Below are positions 1 to 7,747 of a stretch of 40,669 bases of DNA, one piece after another. The translations under genes were made by a program, and so were the position numbers. Under the pieces are notes generated by a model. That model saw only the letters and a program-made list of their open reading frames with translations. It was not told the DNA's origin and made no database searches. The DNA lies in contig NZ_AEPB01000052.1 of NCBI RefSeq assembly GCF_000189395.1, positions 1 to 40,669 on the forward strand, read 5' to 3'. How positions within the stretch are numbered: position 1 is the first letter of the stretch; every line of letters begins with the position of its first letter. This stretch comes from Planococcus donghaensis MPA1U2 (lineage in GTDB: Bacteria > Bacillota > Bacilli > Bacillales_A > Planococcaceae).

Positions 1-19
1 ACCTGTTGAAGAAAGATAA
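1..19 (+). CDS. citZ: 3' end of citrate synthase (partial)
   Basis: Only the last five codons are inside the window: they read P-V-E-E-R followed by TAA. Bacillus citrate synthases end in a similar acidic-Arg tail, and citZ normally lies directly upstream of icd, so position supports the call more than sequence does. The rest of the gene is off the left edge. Confidence 0.5.
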
Positions 20-60
20 GAAGTTTTCATCTATTCGTACGATAAAAAAATACAACTTAT

Positions 61-84
61 AGGGCTTGCATTCCGTGCAGCCCT
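61..84 (+). promoter_or_regulatory. Hairpin in the citZ-icd spacer
   Basis: AGGGCT pairs with AGCCCT, extended by GCA/TGC after one bulged T, with a five-base loop. No T-run follows, so it is not a standard terminator. It sits 14 bases upstream of the icd Shine-Dalgarno. It could be an mRNA stability or processing element between citZ and icd (inference). Confidence 0.4.
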
Positions 85-113
85 ATGACTTTGACTACAG
101 GAGGAAATTTAAC

Positions 114-1382
114 ATGACTAACGGCGAAAAAATTTCAGTAGAAAACGGTGTTTTGAACGTACCTAACAATGCAGTTATTCCATACATTATTGGTGATGGA
201 ACTGGACCCGATATTTGGAACGCAGCATCACGCGTTTTAGAAGAAGCAGTAACAAAAGCATATAACGGCGAAAAATCAATTGTTTGGAAAGAAGTTTTAG
301 CAGGACAAAAAGCGTTTGACGAAACTGGCGAATGGCTTCCAGAAGAAACTCTTGAAGTTATCCGTGAATACTTGATCGCAATCAAAGGTCCTTTGACAAC
401 GCCAATCGGCGGCGGTATCCGTTCATTGAACGTAGCATTACGTCAAGAATTAGATCTATACACTTGCTTGCGTCCAGTTCGCTACTTTGAAGGTGTACCT
501 TCACCAGTTAAGCGTCCTGAAGATACTGACATGGTTATTTTCCGTGAAAACACTGAAGATATCTACGCTGGTATTGAATACGCAAACGGTTCGGACGAAG
601 TGAAAAAATTGATCGCATTCCTACAAGACGAAATGGGCGTTAAAAACATCCGTTTCCCTGAGTCTTCAGGTATTGGTATTAAACCAATTTCAGAAGAAGG
701 AACAAAACGTTTAGTTCGTGCTGCAATCAACTATGCAATCACTGAAGGCCGCGAATCATTGACACTTGTTCATAAAGGTAACATCATGAAGTTCACTGAA
801 GGAGCTTTCAAAAACTGGGGCTATGAAGTGGCTGAGCAAGAATTCGGCGATAAAGTATTTACTTGGAACGAATACGATGCAATTAAAGACGAAAAAGGTA
901 CAGACGCTGCGAACAAAGCACAAGAAGAAGCTCTTGCTTCAGGTAAAATTCTTGTTAAAGATTCAATCGCTGATATCTTCTTACAACAAATCCTTACACG
1001 TCCAAGCGAGTTCGATGTTGTTGCAACAATGAACTTAAACGGAGATTACGTTTCTGATGCTTTAGCTGCTCAAGTAGGTGGAATTGGTATCGCTCCTGGA
1101 GCGAACATCAACTACGATACTGGACATGCGATTTTCGAAGCGACTCACGGAACAGCTCCTAAATACGCTGGTCTTGATAAAGTAAACCCATCATCTGTTA
1201 TCCTATCAGGCGTATTAATGCTTGAGCACTTAGGATGGGCTGAAGCTGCTAAAATGATCACAAACTCTATGGAGAAAACAATCGCTTCTAAAGTTGTAAC
1301 TTATGACTTTGCACGTCTAATGGACGGCGCTACAGAAGTGAAATGCTCTGAGTTTGCTGACGAATTAATCAAAAACTTATAA
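114..1382 (+). CDS. icd: Isocitrate dehydrogenase (NADP-dependent)
   Basis: Oxidatively decarboxylates isocitrate to 2-oxoglutarate with NADP in the cytoplasmic TCA cycle. The ATG at 114 is chosen because AGGAGG lies at 99-104; an upstream in-frame start at 66 lacks a ribosome site and would add an unrelated N-terminus. The product is 422 residues, normal for the family. Visible features are the GDGTGPDIW start of the dehydrogenase fold (residues 28-35), the substrate-loop [12 protein letters not shown] with the phosphorylatable Ser at about 104, [12 protein letters not shown] (142-153), and the cofactor region GTAPKYAG near the C-terminus. It follows citZ and is closed by a strong terminator, so unlike in some Bacilli mdh is likely transcribed separately. 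Confidence 0.97.
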   Translation: MTNGEKISVENGVLNVPNNAVIPYIIGDGTGPDIWNAASRVLEEAVTKAYNGEKSIVWKEVLAGQKAFDETGEWLPEETLEVIREYLIAIKGPLTTPIGGGIRSLNVALRQELDLYTCLRPVRYFEGVPSPVKRPEDTDMVIFRENTEDIYAGIEYANGSDEVKKLIAFLQDEMGVKNIRFPESSGIGIKPISEEGTKRLVRAAINYAITEGRESLTLVHKGNIMKFTEGAFKNWGYEVAEQEFGDKVFTWNEYDAIKDEKGTDAANKAQEEALASGKILVKDSIADIFLQQILTRPSEFDVVATMNLNGDYVSDALAAQVGGIGIAPGANINYDTGHAIFEATHGTAPKYAGLDKVNPSSVILSGVLMLEHLGWAEAAKMITNSMEKTIASKVVTYDFARLMDGATEVKCSEFADELIKNL

Positions 1383-1395
1383 GAGTAAAAACTAA

Positions 1396-1421
1396 GAGAG
1401 GGGAAATTCCCCTCTTTTTTT
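1396..1421 (+). terminator. Rho-independent terminator of icd
   Basis: AGAGGGG pairs with CCCCTCT around a five-base loop (AAATT) and is followed by seven T residues. It starts 14 bases after the icd stop codon. Confidence 0.9.
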
Positions 1422-1519
1422 GTACCTAAAAATAAGTTAAATATTATTTTGTTAAGGGTATAAATAATGAGAACGAAAATTTTGCACTCGCCAGCTATTT
1501 TTAAAGAAGTTGTGTGGCG

Positions 1520-1558
1520 GTGAAGAGTAAGTGAGTTCACAGCCTCTTCACTTATTCT
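1520..1558 (+). promoter_or_regulatory. Alternative hairpins in the icd-mdh spacer
   Basis: In the 275-base spacer, GTGAAGAG (1520-1527) is complementary to CTCTTCAC (1544-1551). AGAGTAAGTGA (1524-1534) can instead pair with TCACTTATTCT (1548-1558), with one G-U pair, just before TTTAAAA. The two structures are mutually exclusive. The second resembles a weak terminator. Whether this region is transcribed is unknown. Confidence 0.35.
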
Positions 1559-1581
1559 TTTAAAATCAATCTCTTACTAGT

Positions 1582-1609
1582 TTGCAGCTAGACAAAGGTG
1601 TATTACAAA
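1582..1609 (+). promoter_or_regulatory. Possible sigma-A promoter of mdh
   Basis: TTGCAG (1582-1587), 16 bases, then TACAAA (1604-1609). The -10 match is poor, so the call is tentative; it rests on mdh needing its own promoter after the icd terminator. Confidence 0.25.
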
Positions 1610-1657
1610 ATACTAAGTTCTAATTAAGTATAAATACGTTAAAAGGAGAGATATTTT

Positions 1658-2596
1658 ATGACATTCAAACGTACAAAGATTTCCGTAATCGGCTCTGGTT
1701 TCACTGGTGCGACAGCAGCTTTCTTGCTGGCTCAAAAAGAATTAGGTGATGTCGTGTTAGTTGATATTCCGAATATGGAAGACCCGGCTAAAGGCAAAGC
1801 TTTAGATATGGCAGAAGCTGGTCCTGTGCTTGGGTTTGATGCGCGCATAAAAGGTACAGCGAATTACGAAGACACAAAAGACTCTGATTTGGTTATTATT
1901 ACCGCTGGAATCGCGCGTAAGCCAGGTATGAGCCGGGACGATTTGGTTCAAACCAACCAAAAAGTAATGAAATCTGTAACAGCTGATATTATGAAATACT
2001 CTCCTGAAACAACCATTATCGTTTTAACAAATCCAGTTGATGCGATGACATATACAGTATTTAAAGCATCTGGATTGCCAAAAGAGCGTGTGATTGGGCA
2101 GTCTGGGGTTTTAGATACGGCACGTTTTAGAACATTTGTGGCTGAGGAACTAGATGTCTCGGTTAAAGATGTTACTGGGTTTGTTTTAGGTGGTCATGGA
2201 GATGATATGGTCCCACTTGTTCGGTATTCTTATGCCGGAGGTGTGCCGTTGGAATCGTTAATCGCGAAAGACCGTTTAGACGAAATTGTTGCTAGAACCC
2301 GTAAAGGTGGTGCCGAAATTGTTAACTTGTTAGGAAATGGATCTGCTTATTATGCGCCAGCTGCGTCACTTGTAGAAATGGCAGAAACCATTATAAAAGA
2401 CCAGCGTCGTATTATGCCGTCTATCGCGTATTTAGAAGGCGAATATGGTATGGAAGGCATTTATCTAGGTGTGCCAACCATCTTAGGGGCAGGCGGCATT
2501 GAGAAAATTATTGAAATTGATTTAAATGAGGAAGAAAGGGCGTTGTTAGCTCAATCAGCCGAGTCGGTGAAGGCTGTTATGAAAGTATTAGCTTAA
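1658..2596 (+). CDS. mdh: Malate dehydrogenase
   Basis: Interconverts malate and oxaloacetate with NAD(H) in the TCA cycle. It is 312 residues and of the LDH-like bacterial type. Seen in the sequence: the nucleotide loop GSGFTG (12-17), Asp36 at the end of the second strand expected for NAD, substrate arginines at about 87 ([10 protein letters not shown]) and 156 (LDTARFR), Asp153, and the catalytic His180 in [16 protein letters not shown] at 1642-1646 serves the ATG at 1658. The gene has terminators on both sides, so it looks monocistronic. Confidence 0.96.
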   Translation: MTFKRTKISVIGSGFTGATAAFLLAQKELGDVVLVDIPNMEDPAKGKALDMAEAGPVLGFDARIKGTANYEDTKDSDLVIITAGIARKPGMSRDDLVQTNQKVMKSVTADIMKYSPETTIIVLTNPVDAMTYTVFKASGLPKERVIGQSGVLDTARFRTFVAEELDVSVKDVTGFVLGGHGDDMVPLVRYSYAGGVPLESLIAKDRLDEIVARTRKGGAEIVNLLGNGSAYYAPAASLVEMAETIIKDQRRIMPSIAYLEGEYGMEGIYLGVPTILGAGGIEKIIEIDLNEEERALLAQSAESVKAVMKVLA

Positions 2597-2602
2597 ATGA
2601 TT

Positions 2603-2638
2603 AAAAGTGGGCAGGGGGATTTCCTGCCCACTTTTTTT
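2603..2638 (+). terminator. Rho-independent terminator of mdh
   Basis: AGTGGGCAGG pairs perfectly with CCTGCCCACT, flanked by AAA/TTT, and is followed by a T-run. It lies immediately after the mdh stop. Confidence 0.92.
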
Positions 2639-2693
2639 ATAAAGTTATCTACACATGAAAGGGTAGCTCTTATTTTCCTACTACCTTAGGCGC

Positions 2694-2723
2694 TTGCACT
2701 TTCATTGGCTAAATTGATACTAT
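2694..2723 (+). promoter_or_regulatory. Sigma-A promoter for the MaoC-like gene and perhaps phoPR
   Basis: TTGCAC (2694-2699), 18-base spacer, TACTAT (2718-2723). Located just after the mdh terminator and 30 bases before the proposed TTG start. Confidence 0.5.
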
Positions 2724-2753
2724 AGGTATATCAAGAAAATGGAGGGATGTTGT

Positions 2754-3200
2754 TTGTTGCTTGGGAAAAAGCGGAAATTAGGTCGACGTGTGGAAGACAT
2801 AAAAATTGGTGAAAATTTAAAGCTGACTGAAAAGATTGAAGACAAAGATCTTCTTCTTTATCTTGGTTTAACGAATGATAGCAATCCGCTATATATTCAA
2901 CATGATTTCGCGTCACAAACAGCTTTTGAAAAGCCTGTTGTGCCGAATATTATGTTGACGGGTATTTTAACGTCTGCGATATCTAAATATATACCTGGAC
3001 CTGGATCGTACATTACTAGCCAACAGTTGAATTTTCTAAAACCGGTCTATCATTATGCAACAGTCGACTTTACATTGGAAGTTATCGAAGTAGATATCGT
3101 GCACAATAGTGTCATCGTCCAAGTTGAAGGAATCGACGAGCAAGGTGTAATTGTAGTTCAAGGACAAATTACTGCTAACCCACCGCGAACAATTGAATAA
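2754..3200 (+). CDS. MaoC-like hotdog-fold protein, catalytic His replaced by Tyr
   Basis: A single-domain hotdog protein related to R-specific enoyl-CoA hydratases. I chose the TTG at 2754 because GGAGGG (2741-2746) lies at correct spacing; the ATG at 2739 overlaps that ribosome site. This gives 148 residues. The family signature region (about 38-66) reads LTNDSNPLY...AFEKPVVPNIML: the catalytic Asp is kept (D42), but the His that follows the N-P-L in active hydratases is Tyr47, and the usual HGM is PNI. It may bind an acyl-CoA or other thioester without hydrating it, or use another residue (inference). It precedes phoP by 75 bases, an arrangement I recall from other Bacilli. Confidence 0.75.
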   Translation: MLLGKKRKLGRRVEDIKIGENLKLTEKIEDKDLLLYLGLTNDSNPLYIQHDFASQTAFEKPVVPNIMLTGILTSAISKYIPGPGSYITSQQLNFLKPVYHYATVDFTLEVIEVDIVHNSVIVQVEGIDEQGVIVVQGQITANPPRTIE

Positions 3201-3275
3201 TTGACGACTCATGCAACAAATGGTGTTTAACGCGGTTTGAGATGGGGGTTTCAAACTGAGTGTGGAGGATGTAAA

Positions 3276-3983
3276 ATGCTAAAGAAAATATTAATAATCG
3301 AAGATGAACATTCAATCGCGACATTACTATCTTATAATTTGGTCCAAGCAGGTTTTGAAACCATGATTGCTAATGATGGCAAACAAGGTTATGAACTGGC
3401 ACTGAGTGAAAAGCCTTCACTAATTGTGCTGGATTTAATGTTGCCATCAATGGATGGTGTTGAAGTTTGCAAATCGTTACGTCAGCAAAAAGTCAATACA
3501 CCAATCATTATGTTGACAGCAAAAGGCGATGAATTTGATAAAGTGTTGGGGTTAGAACTTGGCGCAGATGATTATATGACAAAGCCTTTTAGTCCGCGAG
3601 AAGTTGTGGCACGTATAAAAGCGGTATTGAGAAGAGCAAGCAACGTGCCAACGCCACAACAAGATGCTTCTCAACCCATCTCACTTGGTAAACTGGATGT
3701 TTATCCGGATCGATTTGAAGTCTTTCTTAATAAAGAGCAGCTAGAATTCACACCAAAAGAATTTGAGTTGCTCGTTTATTTAATGGAAAACAAAAATCGC
3801 GTACTGACACGTGATCAGTTACTGAGTGCAGTGTGGAAATACGATTTTGCGGGTGATACGCGCATTGTTGATGTTCACATTAGTCATTTACGTGAGAAGA
3901 TAGAAGAAAATAGCCGAAAACCTGCATTTATTAAAACAATCCGGGGGCTTGGCTATAAGTTTGAGGAACCAAAAGAGGTATGA
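3276..3983 (+). CDS. phoP: Response regulator PhoP (OmpR family)
   Basis: DNA-binding response regulator of phosphate-limitation genes. The ATG at 3276 follows GGAGG (3264-3268); the longer reading frame from 3237 has no ribosome site and lacks a family N-terminus. The product is 235 residues. The receiver domain shows acidic residues at 10-11, phospho-acceptor Asp53 in VLDLMLP, Thr81 and Lys103 in MTKPF. The C-terminal winged helix carries the OmpR pattern FTPKEFELLVYLMENKNRVLTRDQLL and the recognition region RIVDVHISHLREKIE. The gene overlaps phoR by four bases (ATGA), implying translational coupling. No Pho boxes (TTAACA-type direct repeats) are evident in the short upstream spacer. Confidence 0.93.
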   Translation: MLKKILIIEDEHSIATLLSYNLVQAGFETMIANDGKQGYELALSEKPSLIVLDLMLPSMDGVEVCKSLRQQKVNTPIIMLTAKGDEFDKVLGLELGADDYMTKPFSPREVVARIKAVLRRASNVPTPQQDASQPISLGKLDVYPDRFEVFLNKEQLEFTPKEFELLVYLMENKNRVLTRDQLLSAVWKYDFAGDTRIVDVHISHLREKIEENSRKPAFIKTIRGLGYKFEEPKEV

Positions 3984-5377
3984 GTTTTTTACGTCATCGC
4001 TTACTAACCACATTACTGGTCTGGATTGGTATGATGTTAGCGGGGTTGTTTATCATCGTCTTACAACTATTGCCGATTTACGAAAATGCTGAAGACAAAT
4101 CCGAAATTTGGATATTTTTGTTTATTTCCTTTTTTGTAGCGTTAGTATTATCGGCGATTGTTGGCAGTCGAATTATTGGAGTGGCGATCAAGCCGATTGA
4201 AAATGCTACAGAAACTGCGATGGAACTTGCTAAAGGCAATTATGTGGCGCGCGCATCTGAATCTAATGCTTACAACAGCATCGAGTTGAGTCGTACAATC
4301 AATGTATTGGCACGTAATTTGCAAGAAATTACCGCAATTCGTGTTATGGAACAAGAGCGGTTAAAGACGCTTATTGAAAACATGGGCAGTGCGTTAATCA
4401 TGATTGATAAGCAAGGTGCGGTGTCTCTAGTAAATAAACCTTTCTCAGAAGAATTTGGGTTGTCTCCGGAAATTGTACTTGGGAAATTTTATAAAGAAAT
4501 TCAAGTTCCGATAGAAGTTGAAAATTTCATTGAAAGTGTGTTTATGACAGAAACGCATTCGCGAGTTCAAATCGAATTTTTATCAGGATTAAAAATGAAA
4601 AACTTTAATGTGTACGGGGCACCGGTAATTGGAGAACATGAGCGTTGGTTAGGCATTGTCATTGTTTTTCAAGATATTACTGAACTCAAAAAGCTGGAAC
4701 AAATTCGCAAAGATTTTGTTGCCAATGTGTCTCACGAACTTCGTACGCCCGTAACTTCTATTAAAGGATTTTCTGAAACTTTGTTAGATGGTGCTTATAA
4801 AGATACGGAAACTTTATTGTCATTTTTGGAAATTATGCATACCGAAAGCAATCGATTAGAGATGCTTATTAATGACTTGCTTGATTTGTCGAAAGTGGAA
4901 CAAAGTGGCTTTAGGGTAAATGCGCAACCTACAAATATGGAAGCCGTCATTAAACGTGCTAGAGAAATGATACAACCTAAAATTGACGAAAAATCCATTC
5001 AGTTAAAACTGGAGATTCAGCCAGTAACTGTTTTAGGGGATGCCAACCGTTTAATTCAAGTAATGATGAATTTGTTGATCAATGCTGTTACATATTCAAG
5101 CAACTATACAGAAATCACCATCCGGCTCTTTAGAAAAGACAATCGCGCCATTATACAAGTAGAAGATCAAGGAATCGGCATCGAAAGTTCAGAAATCGGC
5201 AGATTATTTGAACGTTTTTATCGTGTAGATCGTGCGCGAAGCCGCAATTCTGGGGGCACCGGACTTGGACTATCTATTGTTAAACACTTAATCGAGGCGC
5301 ATCATGGACATGTGGAAGTCGACAGTACAGTCGGAGTTGGCACCACATTTACAATCTATTTGCCTTTGGCTATTTAA
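3980..5377 (+). CDS. phoR: Sensor histidine kinase PhoR, short-loop form
   Basis: Membrane histidine kinase that phosphorylates PhoP. It is 465 residues. Order seen: TM1 (about 8-32), a very short outside loop, TM2 (44-66), HAMP (about 67-120), a cytoplasmic PAS domain (125-236), HisKA with phospho-accepting His252 in NVSHELRTP, then HATPase with N-box NLLINAV (N368), DQGIG (396-400) and GGTGLGL (425-431). Bacillus subtilis PhoR is roughly 110 residues longer because it has an extracytoplasmic PAS-like sensor between the two TMs; here only about a dozen residues remain. Signal input is therefore more likely through the membrane, the PAS domain or a partner protein (inference). The start overlaps the phoP stop. 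Confidence 0.92.
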   Translation: MSFLRHRLLTTLLVWIGMMLAGLFIIVLQLLPIYENAEDKSEIWIFLFISFFVALVLSAIVGSRIIGVAIKPIENATETAMELAKGNYVARASESNAYNSIELSRTINVLARNLQEITAIRVMEQERLKTLIENMGSALIMIDKQGAVSLVNKPFSEEFGLSPEIVLGKFYKEIQVPIEVENFIESVFMTETHSRVQIEFLSGLKMKNFNVYGAPVIGEHERWLGIVIVFQDITELKKLEQIRKDFVANVSHELRTPVTSIKGFSETLLDGAYKDTETLLSFLEIMHTESNRLEMLINDLLDLSKVEQSGFRVNAQPTNMEAVIKRAREMIQPKIDEKSIQLKLEIQPVTVLGDANRLIQVMMNLLINAVTYSSNYTEITIRLFRKDNRAIIQVEDQGIGIESSEIGRLFERFYRVDRARSRNSGGTGLGLSIVKHLIEAHHGHVEVDSTVGVGTTFTIYLPLAI

Positions 5378-5391
5378 TCTAGGAGGAAAGC

Positions 5392-6609
5392 ATGGAAACT
5401 AAACACCCATTTTTACCGATTATCGTCGGCACAGATATGAACGCATACAACATGGCCATTTCATTTCACGAAGCATATGGCATTAAGCCGATTTTGGTCG
5501 GGAAAGAACCTTTATCCTTTACGTCATTAAGCACCATTACTGAAACGGTTGAATTGCGTTCTGGTTTGGCAGATGATGCTCAATTTGCGAATATTTTAAT
5601 GGATATTGCAGATAAATACAGAGCACCTGGAAAAACTCTTTTACTCATTGGTACGAACGATCTTTATGTTCGATTAATTATTGAAAATGCAAAAATTTTG
5701 CGTGAGCATTATGTGTTTAATTATATTAACGAAGATTTGATGAATCAGCTGCAAGTCAAAGCTAATTTTTACGAGCTTTGTAAAGTTCATGGCATTGATA
5801 CGCCGACAACATTCTTTTATGATTGCAATTCAAAAGAACCGTTTGAAGAAGAAATGATGTTCCCGGTGATCATCAAGCCGAGTAATGGCATTGAATACAG
5901 CCGAAACAAATTTGAAGGCCAACAAAAAGTGTATAAAGTGGACAGCCCGAAAGAGTTGCATGAAGTCATCCAACAGATTAAATCAGGCGGCTACCGCGAT
6001 GAATTGATCATCCAAGATTATATCCCTGGAGACGACACATTTATGTGGGATTCAGTGATTTATGCCAATTCTAAAGGAAAAACACAATTAGTAACCTTTG
6101 CACAAGTGGTATTGCAAGAACATACGGTAACGGCAATCGGAAACTACACAGCATTGATTACACGTTTTGACAAAGACATGATGGTTAAGTTGCAAAATTT
6201 CCTTGAAGCGGTTGGCTATCAAGGATTTGCAAACTTCGATTTGAAATACGATGCTCGAGACAAGAAATTCAAAGTATTTGAAGTAAACATTCGCCAAGGT
6301 CGTTCAAGTTATTACGTAACAGCTCTTGGTCACAACATGGCGGAGTATTTTGTGGATGACTTAATTTATCAAACAGAAAAGCCGGTCACTTATTTGAATG
6401 AAGACTTCTTATTTACAGTTGTTCCAAAAGCTGTTTTGCGTAACTTTGTTCATAATAAAGCGGTACTCAAAGACATCAAACGTTTAATCAAAAATGGCCA
6501 GTATGGCAATCCGCTATTTTATAAAAAAGACAAACATTTAAAGCGTAAACTGTATTTATTGGCACGTCAGTTTAACTATTATAAGAAGTATAAAAACAAT
6601 CAATGGTAA
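5392..6609 (+). CDS. ATP-grasp carboxylate-amine ligase, D-aspartate ligase-like
   Basis: A 405-residue ATP-grasp enzyme. A pre-ATP-grasp domain (about 1-115) is followed by ATP-binding strands around VIIKPSNGIEY, the loop IIQDYIPGDDTFMWD, and the Mg-binding end FEVNIRQGRSSYY. Architecture and motifs resemble D-aspartate ligases of lactic acid bacteria, which attach a D-amino acid to the Lys side chain of the peptidoglycan stem. Planococcus-type walls are described as A4alpha with a D-Glu (or D-Asp) bridge, so this could be the bridge ligase. That is inference; the substrate cannot be read from sequence. AGGAGG precedes the ATG by seven bases. It lies 14 bases after phoR and has its own terminator, so it may belong to the phoPR transcript. 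Confidence 0.7.
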   Translation: METKHPFLPIIVGTDMNAYNMAISFHEAYGIKPILVGKEPLSFTSLSTITETVELRSGLADDAQFANILMDIADKYRAPGKTLLLIGTNDLYVRLIIENAKILREHYVFNYINEDLMNQLQVKANFYELCKVHGIDTPTTFFYDCNSKEPFEEEMMFPVIIKPSNGIEYSRNKFEGQQKVYKVDSPKELHEVIQQIKSGGYRDELIIQDYIPGDDTFMWDSVIYANSKGKTQLVTFAQVVLQEHTVTAIGNYTALITRFDKDMMVKLQNFLEAVGYQGFANFDLKYDARDKKFKVFEVNIRQGRSSYYVTALGHNMAEYFVDDLIYQTEKPVTYLNEDFLFTVVPKAVLRNFVHNKAVLKDIKRLIKNGQYGNPLFYKKDKHLKRKLYLLARQFNYYKKYKNNQW

Positions 6610-6685
6610 GTTTACAGAAGCTTAACACTAGCTTCATACTTGGGTGTTAAAGTTAACTAGAACCCCCTTTCAACCGCATAATTTG

Positions 6686-6716
6686 AAAAGAGTCCCTTCC
6701 CCGGGACTCTTTTTCT
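6686..6716 (+). terminator. Rho-independent terminator after the ATP-grasp gene
   Basis: AAAAGAGTCCC pairs with GGGACTCTTTT around a six-base loop and continues into a T-rich run. Upstream, at 6617-6650, two competing small stems occur (GAAGCT/AGCTTC and TTAACAC/GTGTTAA). Confidence 0.88.
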
Positions 6717-6723
6717 TATTTTA

Positions 6724-6749
6724 TGAAACTATTTCACTATTATTCCGTA
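6724..6749 (+). promoter_or_regulatory. Sigma-W-type (ECF) promoter of hflKC
   Basis: TGAAAC (6724-6729), a 16-base spacer and CGTA (6746-6749) match the Bacillus sigma-W promoter consensus. It lies between the previous terminator and the hflK start at 6782, in the right orientation. The other matching site in this window is the ysdB promoter, whose Bacillus subtilis homologue is a known sigma-W target. Confidence 0.65.
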
Positions 6750-6781
6750 TTACAAGATAACAACAAAAAGGGGGACCCATC

Positions 6782-7747
6782 ATGACAACGAAAAAATTGC
6801 TGACAGTGATCGGTTTATCTATTGCAGGGATACTACTGCTCGTAGCAGTTTTTACTTCTTGGTATACAGTAGACGAATCAGAACAGGCGGTCATCATCAC
6901 GTTTGGTGTAGCAAATGAAACGATTACTGAAGCAGGCTTACATTTAAAGATGCCGTGGCCAATTCAAAAAGCAGAAATTTTATCAAAAGAAACTTATAGT
7001 CTGCAATTCGGCTATAACCAAAACGCAGAAGGTGAAATTGTCGCATTCGACAAAGAAACAAAAATGATTACCGGAGACGAAAACATCGTCTTAACGGATC
7101 TCGTTGTTCAATGGAAAATCACAGATCCCAAAAAATACTTATTCAATGCAGAAGCACCGCAAGACATTTTGCACGATGCCACTTCAGCTTCGATTCGTTC
7201 GATTATCGGGAACTCATTAATCGATGACGCATTAACTTCTGGTAAAGCTGAAATTGAAGCTGAAACCCGGGATTTACTAGCTTCATTAATTGAAAAATAC
7301 GATATCGGCATTACGGTTTTAGCTGTAAAATTGCAAGACGTCGAGCTGCCGAACGAGGAAGTACGCGCGGCATTTACGAACGTAACGGATGCTCGTGAGA
7401 CGATGAACACAAAAATTAACGAAGCCAAAAAATACGAAAACCAAAAACGCAACGAAGCGTTAGGTGAAAAAGCAGCTATCAATTCCCGAGCTGAAGGACA
7501 GAAAGTAACACGAGTTCAGCAGGCAACGGGAGATGTTGCGTTATTTGATAAGCTGTACAAAGAATATGAAAGCAATCCAGAAGTTACAAAACAGCGAATT
7601 ATTATGGAAACCTTAGAATCTGTCTTACCAAACGCGAAATTATATATTATGAACGATGAAGGCGGCACGATGAAGTATTTACCGCTAGAAGGCTTACAGA
7701 CAACGATTCCACCAGCTGAAGAAAGCACAGAAGGGAGTGGCAACTAA
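6782..7747 (+). CDS. hflK: SPFH/prohibitin membrane protein HflK
   Basis: A 321-residue SPFH-domain protein that with HflC forms a membrane complex modulating the FtsH protease. It has one N-terminal transmembrane segment (about 7-27), directly followed by the SPFH (band-7) domain starting WYTVDESEQAVIITFG. A coiled-coil region rich in Glu, Ala and Lys follows (about 205-265), then a short acidic tail. GGGGGA precedes the ATG. The stop codon overlaps the hflC ATG by one base (TAATG), so the two products should be translationally coupled. Placement of hflKC between phoR and polA is not part of the Bacillus subtilis backbone order. The upstream promoter suggests induction by envelope stress. 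Confidence 0.88.
   Translation: MTTKKLLTVIGLSIAGILLLVAVFTSWYTVDESEQAVIITFGVANETITEAGLHLKMPWPIQKAEILSKETYSLQFGYNQNAEGEIVAFDKETKMITGDENIVLTDLVVQWKITDPKKYLFNAEAPQDILHDATSASIRSIIGNSLIDDALTSGKAEIEAETRDLLASLIEKYDIGITVLAVKLQDVELPNEEVRAAFTNVTDARETMNTKINEAKKYENQKRNEALGEKAAINSRAEGQKVTRVQQATGDVALFDKLYKEYESNPEVTKQRIIMETLESVLPNAKLYIMNDEGGTMKYLPLEGLQTTIPPAEESTEGSGN

Noticed and set aside
3201-3275. Pho boxes upstream of phoP
   Set aside because: Only a single TTAAC-like hexamer occurs; the 11-base spaced direct repeats needed for PhoP binding are missing.
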